DNA of 64,000 nucleotides, taken from the NCBI GenBank assembly GCA_936440205.1, contig OW387138.1, positions 52,839,526 to 52,903,525 on the forward strand, read 5' to 3'. Positions 37,890 to 48,178 of the stretch are shown piece by piece. Positions within the stretch are counted from its first letter, which is position 1. Each line of letters starts with the position of its first letter. Made by a program: the position numbers and the translations under genes. The notes beneath the pieces were generated by a model. It made no database searches. It was not told the origin of the DNA and worked only from the letters and a program-made list of their open reading frames with translations. The DNA is from Lepidonotus clava. Its lineage: Eukaryota > Annelida > Polychaeta > Phyllodocida > Polynoidae.

Positions 37890-38250
37890 ATATACACGGG
37901 AAGAATTTGAACTCATACATTAGACAGGCTCGGGCGTGTCTGAAACCACTTGCTCTAAAACGTGTCAAGGAGTGTAAGTCTTACTCCACCATTATCCCTG
38001 ATACAGCAAAGTATCATTATAACACCCATAGCAGTGGGCGTGTTAGGTAATACTTTTGCGCCCACCTCAAAGTTTCCCTTCCCCTTCTGGCGTGTATATA
38101 AGTGTATGTCAGGGGGTGTTAACTATATTGTGTCACAATAGTCCCGTCCGCTCTTAGTTCTCTTCACACGCCCAACCTTCTCGGCGTCTTAACGTACCCA
38201 CACTCCATTCAGGCACCAATATAATTGCCAGCAGTGGCGTATCCAGTTCC
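37890..38250 (+). repeat. Left 350-base inverted repeat flanking the gene block
   Basis: The reverse complement is at 58638-59000 (shared ACGGGAAGAATTTGAACTC, GGCGCAAAAGTATTACC in reverse, AAGGTTGGGCG in reverse, CCAATATAATTGCCAGCAGT). It contains a TATA box, GTGTATATAAGTG at 38093, pointing right into the block. The inner edge is CAGTGGCGTATCCAGT followed by a C run, echoed at the other end by CAGTGGCGTACCCAGT followed by C's. Confidence 0.75.
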
Positions 38251-38783
38251 CCCCCCCCCCCTCAGGGCGGGAGGGGGGGGGGGTCCCCATGTTCGGTTGA
38301 CCCCCCTCCGATTTCTCAAATTTTACGCAATTAAACTACCAATAAAGGGAATTATCCAAATTAGGGGGTCTCTGGAACCCCTCAGATTTAGCAAAGTTTC
38401 TATGCCTATAGACCTATACGGGGAATGTGGGTTGTATTTGATGGCCGCGCTTTACCAGTGTTCTACTCTCACTGTACTTAGAAGTTAGTAGGCATTAAAA
38501 GACTGTGTTTCACTCCGATCTAGTATATTTGTAAATTTAGATGAAACATATATTATGACTCACATTATCTGTTCAATATACTCTGTACGATCGGCCGTAG
38601 ACTGCCAGGTACACACAAAAAACATAGTTTAGCGTGAAGCTGTGATTTAAGGTAAATTCTAACCTATAGCTATCATGCTCCCGAGGTTAACTAGTGTTAC
38701 TATATAAAAACAAAAATAAAAGGACATTTGACACAAAGTGTAGTTAAAATCTAGTGTACTATTTTATTGCTGAATCGATTCTA

Positions 38784-40295
38784 TTAATCTTTATCCTCGG
38801 CGCACCACTCGCACAACACCTCGGAGCACATGATGCTGGCAGGCTCGCCCCCCTCACAGTCGGCGTGGTAGCACCGGCCGCAGTAGTTGCAGACCAAGTA
38901 CATTCTGAAATATTACGGAGGCATGTTTAAATACACATTTTTTTAAATTGTGTGCACGAACTAATCGGACCATCATCAATCACAATTTTTAGTAACCGTA
39001 CGAAATTCGGCGTTCACTCCAACGTCAACATTAAGATTCTATGCCCTCGTTATTTTTTGCCTAGTAGCATCATCGAAAATCATTGTCGCTATATAATATT
39101 ATTTATTATGAAAAAAAAAACCGGCGTACCTGTAGTTGCCATCCAAGAATATGGCCTGCGGTTGTGTGGCGTGTTGGTCTTCGGCAAACGTTTCCATCGC
39201 CTTCCACCTTTGGTCCGTTAAGTACTCCTCCTGCTCCTGAAAAAAATTGTGTGGTTATAGTTAAATGTGCAAAAGTCAATTTTGCACTTACTACATACCA
39301 GCGTGTCCCTCGTAATATTGGCAAATTTCAGAACAATTGTACTCGTGAAATCGCCCCACTCATCATTTTGTTTTGTTTATACATATTTCCCTTCATACGC
39401 TTACATGTTTTATTTCCCACTTAGCTTCATCGTGTAAATACAAATGTACCAACCTGGGTCGGATCCTCCGAACAGTAGACGCACGTCCACTCTGATGGGC
39501 CGTCCGGGAGCTGTTGTTGGTCGTGCGTCCTGGAAAAAATTTCAAAAATCATCACACCGTCCATCATTTCAACATAGGTGGTCGAAACTACCAAATCATC
39601 GGCATCTCAATTTTTCTCATCCAATCTCTATTTCATGTTATTGTGCCAGTCTGACAAATTTGCAATTTTTAAATTGTCAAAAAAAGAGCCTGTTGTTTCA
39701 GCATGTTACATGAATTCGAGCGACCACAACCATGTCCGACCGCGAGTCCGTCGTCGGGTTTTAGACAGTGTGCATTATTTGGCATGACGATAGTCATCCT
39801 ACCAGATAGTAAGTTAATAATTTTCTTTCTATGCTTCTCTTCCATCCCTGTCCATCAACAGTGTTGAACAATTTAAACCTACTTAGGGGTGAACAGGGGC
39901 GCGCACTCGGTCCATTGGGGTTCCGTCCAGATCGTTTCCTCCTCTTCAATATTTTTCTCCTCACGCGGTGTCCATGCCTGGGATTCCTCTTCCTCCTCCG
40001 ACCGCACATGGTTGCTTGAATGAGCCAAAAAAAACAACCTTTAAGTGTCTGGAATTGGTTATCTACGTGTATGGGGAGAAAACGAAAAAAAATGGAAAAT
40101 ATCTACCAAACGTAACAGCTATTATCCACACAATTATACATTTGTTAACAAACACTCTATATATGGAAGTGTAACCCCCAAGTCATTCTCCCGCAAAGCC
40201 TGAAAAAACACTACTTCTCTATATAGGCATGCTATCTTATCAAATTATAGGCAAGTTATCTGATTCACCTACCGGGTTTTCTGCGCGGTCGCCAT
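38784..40295 (-). CDS. PHD-like zinc-finger protein, 152 residues, five exons
   Basis: Exons: 40295-40273, 40014-39883, 39529-39454, 39236-39130 and 38904-38784. All introns are GT-AG and all phases agree, giving 152 residues from MATAQKTR. The N-terminal 50 residues are acidic (EEEEE, EEEET). The ligand pattern is Cys4-His-Cys3: C68, C71, C118, C121, H126, C129, C144 and C147, with CNYCGRCYHADC and LCEWC as in PHD fingers. The 46-residue gap between the second and third ligands is unusually long. PHD fingers usually bind histone tails, so a chromatin-reading or targeting role is possible but inferred. It lies 1.2 kb beyond the transposase stop on the same strand. An unrelated host gene is the alternative. 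Confidence 0.7.
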
Positions 40296-40404
40296 TGTTC
40301 ACAATGTGGTGCTTGTGTTTAATATCAGCAAACTTCTGCGTACGTACGGCTTTTATGGTCGTGAGGCTGGCGCGGGACTGTGTGTGTGCACGTGGTGGGC
40401 ACCT

Positions 40405-40414
40405 CCTTATAAAG
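40405..40414 (-). promoter_or_regulatory. TATA box of the PHD-like gene
   Basis: CTTTATAAGG on the minus strand, 110 bases before the ATG. It fixes the short first exon as the 5' end, since no other ATG lies between. Confidence 0.55.
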
Positions 40415-40822
40415 CTGGTGCCCCCCCCCCACCCCCCCGGGGGGGCAGGGTAATGAGGGGCCATCTAGGTCAGCCGAGCAGCCTGAGCGACCGGTGTCAG
40501 GTGTTACATAAGGTGTCGCTCGCGCAGCGCAGCCCTGGCAGCTGGAGGTGCACATCCTGACACCTGACTCAAGAAACCACCCGTAAATGCACACAGCCCC
40601 ACACCCCCAGCCTGTGAAATAACTTCAGAAAACGTACCTCAAAGTCGCACATCCTGGCACCGTAACCTTGCGAAGTAATTTCCTACCTTTTATTTTAAAT
40701 TTGAAAGTAGTCACATTATAAGGTTTAGGGCGTAATATAATTATTCCTAATAAAAAAATGTTGCTTTTGTTGGCAAAAGCGTCTAAATCACATAATCCTA
40801 ACAATGCATATAAAACACCGGA

Positions 40823-41110
40823 CATTGTCCGAAATTAAGCTGCTGCACCCTATAGGCCGGGCCTATAGGCCTTCACCCGGGGATCACACTCACACTCGTG
40901 AGTCTAGATCTGCACACTCACACTCGTGATTCTGCACACTCACTGCCAGGTGCGTTATTTTTAGGTTTTGCACTTTTTTTTATACATGTGCACACTTCTC
41001 ATGGAATTTTTTCATTCCCATATATCGGGGGGTGCATATCCAATATTTGTGGTGCACAATCTCATTAATGATGCATACGTTTTCAGCTTAATTGCGGACA
41101 CTACGTGCAC
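40823..41110. repeat. Inverted-repeat bracketed segment between two genes
   Basis: GTCCGAAATTAAGCTG at 40830 is inverted at 41083-41100 (CAGCTTAATTGCGGAC). Between them is CACACTCACACTCGTGA repeated twice (about 40867-40930). It may be a small foldback element. CACTA at 41100 is discussed under the rejected items. Confidence 0.4.
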
Positions 41111-41474
41111 GAGTTCGATATATCTATAGGTCCTCTAGATCTACAAGAAGTCGTGGCGCCGAAGGGGACATACGATCATATTTTCTTGTTCAACCACATA
41201 TCCAAAATGTCCACTTATCCGCATAACAGGCAGGAAAGATGCCCATGAAGGTTGCTCGAACTTTTCCTTGTGCCACATTGTATAAGGACTTATGTATCTG
41301 GATTCGACGGTGCTGGGTCGGTACCACTTCACAGCTGCAAACACATGTTGCCTCTTCTGCCCGGTTGCATTACATTGTATGTAATGTTTCATGTAGTGGG
41401 TGGCGATGCACGGTCGCTCCCGGGGGTCAGTCTGTCCGTCTTCGTACCAATTTGCCATTAGTCTAGACAACTTT

Positions 41475-44400
41475 TTACCACTGCTGGAATTTGTGCTGGA
41501 ATAAGTCATGGGGCCATATTTTTACGACTTTAGACTTCACGTAAACTGAAGGCAGAAATGACTTCTCTAGGATCTCCTGTTCTGTGGGGTACATCTTTTT
41601 GTATGTTTTTTTGAGCAGCTCAAGATCGTCCGAGTCGATCCACACATTTTCTTCTCTAAATGTCTCGAAGCCGTCGGGGAGACTCCATAGGCTCTCGCAC
41701 TGCGCGAAATCTCGCTCATTGGGTACATCGAGTGTTTCCAGGACCGTTCTTGCTTTCTTCTCTCCTTCTCCCAGCTGGCAGTGTTTGCCAAATTTCCCCT
41801 CGTGTTCGGACGGCATTTCGGCGCACGCCTGACTGACACGACTCATCCTGTGAAACCTCTCAAACAATTGTTTCTCTATCTGGCGATTGTTAGTCGGCAC
41901 ATCCCCCAAGTAACCATTATACCGCTCAAAACTGAACAGCCAAGTACTGGGAGCTGGACCATACTCCCGGAGACACTCCTTTAAATGGAGATGTAGATGC
42001 ATGTTTGGGGTAATGAAATCAGAACCGAACTGGAGCTCTGTGCTCTTGCAAAAGTGCAATAGTTTCCTGTGTGCCTGTTCTATCTCGTGGTGTGTAATAC
42101 AAGGCTTGCACAGAAGTCGAGTGGCTTCTACGAAACGCTGCCAGCTATGAAGCATATTCTCCGGCAAAAGGCCCTGGAGGCAGTATCCAGACGAGACTGT
42201 AACCCAATTCTTCCACTCCTTTGCCGTCCACATCCCAGCGTTCGATTTGATGTTAGTTACCACGCAGTCATCCGGTAGTCCCTCTTTAAACTGATTCAGA
42301 TGAGCATCAATAGTCAACACCTGATTAGCGCTTAGTACAACGTCATCTGTTGAATTCTTCTTCTTCTTTGACAACTCTTTGTCGGTCCACCTCTTCCACA
42401 TTCGCTTGGCAGTCCCTGAATCCCAATAATAAAAGCACATATGTGAAATCGGTATTGAAACCCCAATGAACTAATAGTCCAAATTAAAGGCAAATGCAAG
42501 TTCCATTTCAAACACATTATCAGTGCTAAACATTAATTAACGTTAGGTCAAGCTTCAACACTTACCCAACAGTACATTATGCATCACATCGATCGAGAGG
42601 AACCTGAAGAAATGAATGTCATATAATACAGTTACTGCTAATGGAAACATTTGTATTAATGTTTATTCAAATGTCAAATTAAAATTGTTAATATTTTGGT
42701 ATAATTCTGTGTAAGATTGGCCTTTAAATTTGTTCGGCCTGGAGATTGAACTTACCTGATGGGATTGAAGTAGGGCAATTCTAGGAGGACACAGGAACGA
42801 GCTCCATACTGTTTCTCAAGTTTACTTTTCTCTCTCGGGGTGGATGCAGCTGTAATCTCACTCACTCTCTCCTTGTGTTGGTCCAGAGTACGAGGAGTCC
42901 AATTCGCCATGTTGAATCCTCCACGGTTTGAATTCTTGAATTCCTTCAGACATTTTGAACAACCCATGATAGCATTAGGTAGCAGGAAACCGCAGGTCTT
43001 CCTCCCTGCAGGCAGGTCGGCAGCAACGTTCAAAAGCGCCAACTTAACGGTCTTGCCATTTGGGCAATCGTTGGTTATAAGCCTTTTTCCCTGATGCCAG
43101 AATTCCTTGAGTTCGTTGACTAGGGGCCTCAGAAAACTGGTAAGGTCGGCAGGTTCTTTACTTAAGTTTGGAATGATACCGTATAGTATGACGTTCTCAA
43201 GTCTGTACCGCTCATTTCTGGGTAGGTTAAGTATTGTTAGGTAAATGCCCCCTACTGACATCGAAGCTTTCCGAGAGAATGGTTGAAACCAATCGATATT
43301 CATCTGAAGAGCCAAGTTGTTTTCATTATCAAGAAAGCCGTCGTTGTTCGCGTTAAATTCTTTCCATACCGAACCGTCGTAAATGTCAGCAAACACTCCG
43401 TTGGGTATCCTCCTGCCCTTCCACTCTCTACATTTCAGCTCAAAACCTGGACGTTTCATCATAACCTGCAAACTCTTCTCGAGCGACTGGTAACAGAATG
43501 TCCTGACTGGAAGGAAGGTAATTTCCCCCACAATCTTGGTCTCATAAAACAATTTCCTGTTGCAGCGTTTTAAATCATCACCGATGGTTGTACACCTAAT
43601 GGGTTGCTGATTACCATTACGATCCGTGTAAAAGCCTAGACCTCGCACACGCTCAGTGGTGGACAACACAGAATGCGACAACGTATAACAGGCCGGGCAG
43701 CATACACTGATAGAGTAATTAGTCATCGTTAGGTCTGTACCCAACCATTTGTACATCATCCGCATCGTTTTGGGGAATACTGCCTCCGCTGCTTGTGAAA
43801 CCCGGTCATTACCTGCTACCGTCAATAATTCACAAATGAAGCACATAACTTTAGCCATTTGCGTATCACTGGTGAAGGTGTGGATCTGCCACTGCAAAAG
43901 AAAGAACAGAACCCATGAAAATAGGCTTTGGATATTCTTATTAGGGGTACCACTAACAAGCCTTGCCAATGGGCTAGGACGACCCGTCCCGTCACCGAAA
44001 ACCACTTTTAAGTGACGGATGGCCCTGTTGCGAATCTTGACTGCCTCTGGATCAAGCTTATCATTTTCTTCCGTTTCTTGGGAATCTTCCATGGTACCGT
44101 AATAGTCTTCCATATCATCACCTGACTCCTCATCGGCTTCCATGGGTACCGCCTCTTCAACAGGCTGATTGCGACCCACAGGCTGACTGTCTGCTTCTCC
44201 CGGATTGCCGACTTCAGCCTGCCGCTGATTAGCAGCTGCAGCTTCTTCCCGAATACCAGCTCCAACCTGGATACCACCTTCAGCCCGAATTCCCACTTCA
44301 ACCTGCATACCACCTTCAGCCTCAATACCCGCTTCAGCCTGGTTACCTGCCTCAGCCTCAACACCCGCTTCAGCCTTGTTACCTGCCTCAGCCTGAAAAC

Positions 44401-45153
44401 CTGCTTCAGCCTGGTTACCTGCCTCAGCCTGAAAACCTGCTTCAGCCTGGTTACCTGCCTCAGCCTGAAAACCTGCTTCCGCCTGGTTACCTGCCTCAGC
44501 CTGAAAACCTGCTTCAGCCTGGTTAACTGCCTCAGCCTGAAAACCTGCTTCAGCCTGGTTACCTGCCTGAGCCTGAATATCTGCAGCTTCGGCCTCAAGA
44601 CCCACTTCTGCCTGATTGCCAGCGCGTTGAGGTAAACCAAATGGGAGTGGTTCTGCTAGACACATGTATAAGAATAAATTAAATGTACAGTCGGGTTTCA
44701 GAGTACAGACTTTCCCACCCAATGTTGTTTCTCTGACTCAAAAGCTATGATAGAAAGATGCATGGAGGGATACATATATATAACGTCCATTGTTCAAGTC
44801 ATTCATTATTTGAACAATTGTTTAATTGTCAAGAAAAGATTTAGGCTGGCGATAATTTTCCAAACACTAACTGATCATTAAGAGTATAGTAGGTATTTGA
44901 AAATAATATCTATGCGCGCAAGCTAGCTAGGAAGGTTTTGAAGGATATCGATTTCAGGTGAAAGTGACTTTATCCTAGTTATACTATTTATCTGGTACTC
45001 ACCATGCTCCATAAGATGCTTCCTGTTATATGTACTTTTTGAAACTGCACGTTTACATGTGTCGCACCATCGGTTTCGGCTAGTGTCCATATTTCTTCTG
45101 GTTTCTGCCTGGTCACTGGTCAGACCCTTGAAACACCACGATCGCGAGGCCAT
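41475..45153 (-). CDS. EnSpm/CACTA transposase (Tnp2), four exons, 1009 residues
   Basis: Exons: 45153-45003, 44655-42756, 42603-42566 and 42415-41475. All sites are GT-AG and in phase. Exon 1 holds CDTCKRAV followed by KHLMEH, a small zinc-finger-like Cys2-His element. Exon 2 starts with a run of 12-residue repeats (GNQAEAGFQAEA), then an acidic stretch (EADEESGDDMEDYYG), then the Tnp2 core: VCCPACYTLS, FADIYDGSVWKEF, MNIDWFQPF, YLTILNLPRNERYRLENV and GIIPN. The 38-base exon 3 supplies FLSIDVMHNVLLG, and exon 4 has ITPNMHLHLHLKECLREYGP and STWLFSFERYNG. These are hallmarks of the animal EnSpm cut-and-paste transposase, a nuclear enzyme that binds element ends and moves the DNA. The frame is unbroken, so it may be functional or recently so. 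I could not find matching CACTA termini close to the gene. Confidence 0.92.
44215..44620 (-). repeat. 36-base coding minisatellite in the transposase
   Basis: About eleven units encoding 12-residue variants of GNQAEAGFQAEA. The outer units are more diverged (GIQVGAGIREE) and the central ones nearly identical, which suggests recent expansion from the middle. Because 36 is a multiple of three, other frames are open as well. Confidence 0.9.
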
Positions 45154-45222
45154 GGCGAACTTGAGTTAGACAGCAGCACTTCAGGGCGATGAACCTTCCC
45201 CATTTGCGACCGCGACACAAGT

Positions 45223-45232
45223 ATTTATATAT
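45223..45232 (-). promoter_or_regulatory. TATA box of the transposase gene
   Basis: ATATATAAAT on the minus strand, 70 bases before the ATG at 45153. It supports this start. Confidence 0.6.
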
Positions 45233-45439
45233 GGTACAGACCGACGCCTATGGTCCCACCAGCTGAAAGCCGCGAATTGCCGCGACATGCCACAGCCCCG
45301 ACCCAGGGGTAGTTGCACTCGAGCTCCTAACCTCAGACACCCGTGTGAAATTAAAGCCGAGAACAGCCTGCCACAATATTACCAGGAGATTACTGTCGCC
45401 TCCAGCCTGGCCGTCACGGTAGCGCGTTGTCGTGATTTG

Positions 45440-45610
45440 TCGGGCGCGTGAAGTTTCTTCAGCTTTCGAAACGCATCGTCCGCCGTCTGGACTGGTGAGG
45501 GCATGACACCTGCCATTAAAACCTAGGGTCTATCCATTAAAGGGCGGTGAAGTTTCCTCAGCTTCCGAAACGCATCGGCTGCCGTCAGGTCGACTGGTGA
45601 TAGGATTTCA
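45440..45610. repeat. Tandem duplication in the bidirectional promoter
   Basis: GTGAAGTTTCTTCAGCTTTC with CGAAACGCATCG and GACTGGTGA occurs at 45449 and again at 45550, roughly 100 bases apart, between the divergent transposase and membrane-protein starts. Confidence 0.7.
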
Positions 45611-45684
45611 TCTGCCTTGAAAACTGAGCTCGAAGTTTAGCTCGAAGGTCAAACCTTAAGCTTTCTGCTACTACTTAGGGCCAG

Positions 45685-45693
45685 CTTATTTCG
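45685..45693 (+). promoter_or_regulatory. TATA-like box of membrane protein 1
   Basis: GTTATATAG, about 45 bases before the ATG at 45731. Confidence 0.45.
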
Positions 45694-45730
45694 TTATATA
45701 GTGCGTTTGGTGTACGGCTACGTGAATATC

Positions 45731-46829
45731 ATGAGTGTCAAAATCCTGAGTGCCACCCTTGGTGAGAATCTTCTTAATTACTTTTGTTCTACAAGTGATA
45801 CGAGTCGATGGCCGACTTTCCAAATTATTCAAAATAGGTAAAACATATGTATTCATTCTGGGGGTCGCCCTTCCTAATTAAATAATATGGCCAGTTTTCT
45901 GAATTCTAGGGTGTGGCCATATGGCAGTTATAGTTTATTCTGTCTGTTTGAATAGCCTGGCCATGGTAATTTGGAACGAAGGTGTTTGTTTAAAGTTGAG
46001 ATGACAACCTTCATGTTCTCTTCTTTTTTTTTTTCAATATATAGCTGCCGCGTACTTGGTTCTTGTATCATGCGTGGAATTTGTTCGAGCTGCCAGTGGC
46101 GGACACTGGCCTAGGGTCGTTCACAATAAGCCTGGAGTAACCCGTACCCGGTTGGTCAACCTCACTGCTCCATTTACCGGTCACCCTCCACCAAAACACG
46201 ATGCGATGACCGGCCTCACCTTTCATGACACCCTGCAAGCCTTGTTGGACCAGGACCATACCGTAACTGACACTGGATCTGAAGCCAACCCAGGAGACGG
46301 AAACATTAAAGAATTCCCAACTGTGGTACTTCTCTCTTCGTACACTCTTCTTCTTATCCTCGCCGTAGCCATAATTATTAGCATATTCTTTGTTTGCTCC
46401 GGAATTAATCGCATCTTCGCAGATGCTCGTTTTCGTGTATACTTGCTTGTCTCGGGCAATCACAGTGTATGGCTTAAAATAGGCACGTTCCCTGGACATT
46501 TTGGAGATTATATCTTTCAAACAGACGATCCTATCACACTGACTAAAGCCGAAAATATATGCCTAGGCGCACGATACACATTTAACTGTGTCATCCAAAT
46601 GACCGACTGCTATACCGGCACATCGACACGACTGCCCACACATTTAAAGGTTAATAAACTGAAGGACATCATGTTGACAAGATTGATGACTAAGGACATT
46701 ATACGCTACCAGTTGGTTACCATGGGTATAGGCATAGGAGAGCCTGTTCTTTTGGGGAAATACCGGCCCGGTGAGCTTGCAATTAGTACTAATACTTCAG
46801 TCGACTTAAGCCGTGTTGACCTTGATTAA
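45731..46829 (+). CDS. Membrane protein 1, signal peptide plus one TM segment
   Basis: Exon 1 (45731-45761) encodes MSVKILSATL and ends at GTGAGA. Exon 2 (46045-46829) follows a long pyrimidine tract and ATATATAG and joins in phase, giving about 271 residues. The join completes a signal peptide (AAAYLVLVSCVEF). An ectodomain of about 75 residues follows, with an N-glycosylation site (NLT), then a strong membrane helix near residues 102-128 (LLLILAVAIIISIFFV) and a C-terminal domain of about 140 residues (YLLVSGNHSVWLKIGTFPG) of mixed beta character. No family is recognised. It is divergent from the transposase and convergent with the five-exon gene. Its place beside an envelope gene suggests a virion or fusion-related membrane role, which is inference. 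Confidence 0.7.
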
Positions 46830-47984
46830 GTCTTGTGTGAAAAATGTTGTATTTTTGTGTGTTTACTACCAATATGCTGCCGAACGTGCGTCAATTGATA
46901 CAAGTGTTATGGTAATAAATTGAATTTGTAGCTAAATAAAATTTCGGTTTTGGAAAGAGCAGTATGACGCTGACAAGAGCGCTTTTACTCTGGCTCGGGC
47001 TAGGGTCAACCCCTTAGGTAATCTGTGAGACAGGCCCCTAATTTAGGGGCCTGAGGCTAAACTAGGTCTGCAACCAAAACTAGTAGTGGAATTAAATGTG
47101 GTTAACGCCACAATCTGGCGATCGGGCTCCAACCGAAATTATGGCTATAGCTAATTAAGCTATCGTCCCTTAATAAATCTCGACACCTAAATTGACTTGT
47201 TTGTTTTTTAAATTATTAATTTTGCAATGTCACAGAAGCTCCAAGTTACCTATACATAACTCCCGGAGAACTCCCACTTTAAAGGGTTACACTATATGCA
47301 TGAGGTTTTTTTATTCTCTCACAGAAAGAATATAGGTCACCGTGCCTTACAAATCCTAGAAAGTATTTCGGGTTCATCAGGAGACTACATGGTCACTTGT
47401 AAATTTTGCCTACTGGCAGCGATGTATTTGATCATAATAAAATTTCTGAAAAATTACTTTTGCACCTTACTGCATGGAATCTAACTAAAAAGGATCCACT
47501 AGAAAAGAAGTAACAGTTCTTAATTAAAACCGGCTTCATGCAACATTATTTTTTCATGACTGCGAAATAAGTACGAAGAGATGATTCATGTCGCATCATT
47601 TTAAAAATCGTATATCGAGCTTATGTTTGTTTAAAATACACTTTTTATGATTGATTTATGTTATTATTGATAACAGGCCTAGGTGTCATTCCATTGCTCT
47701 TCTAATGGTAGAGACCTTGTACCATAACACTCATCAAAAAAGTGTTGTATTGTAATCGATTTCAAGTTCGTGGTCTATCTTCAAGAAATAGCACATTCTG
47801 GTTTTCAACAAAATGACAGGTCATTATAGTTAAATGCGTTTCGTATCGTAAATAAAAAGTATTCATAAATTTAAGATTCACTTATGAGAAGGACCTGGAT
47901 AACGCGTACGGTTTTAGACTAATATAAGGCGAGTCTTAGGCAACCAACATATCTATAGAAATACTTCCCTGCTTATCGAGCATG
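46830..47984. other. Non-coding gap between convergent genes
   Basis: AATAAA signals at 46914 and 46935 follow the stop of membrane protein 1 and probably end its transcript. The rest is AT-rich with no frame worth calling. Confidence 0.6.
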
Positions 47985-48178
47985 CCACAATCAAAACAAG
48001 AAGCGCAAAGTTCTTTGATAAAAGTTTATAAAACGACTATACAATTGAAGAAAGTACAAAGACCTAACATACAGCGTGACACAGACCATACAATTAAACG
48101 TAGTGTAAAGAAAACATAAAGATGATAAACATAAACATCACATAAAATAGAGCTTTAAACAGACCTTTTAGAAATAAG

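Noticed and set aside
41100-41104. CACTA as the left terminus of the EnSpm element
   Set aside because: CACTACGTGCACG at 41100 lies well placed behind the transposase stop, but no matching inverted copy is seen to the right of 45153 within the window, so it may be chance.
44008-44640. 210-codon second frame inside the transposase repeat
   Set aside because: The 36-base period keeps several frames open; the Arg/Leu-rich product is a shadow of the GNQAEAGFQAEA repeat.
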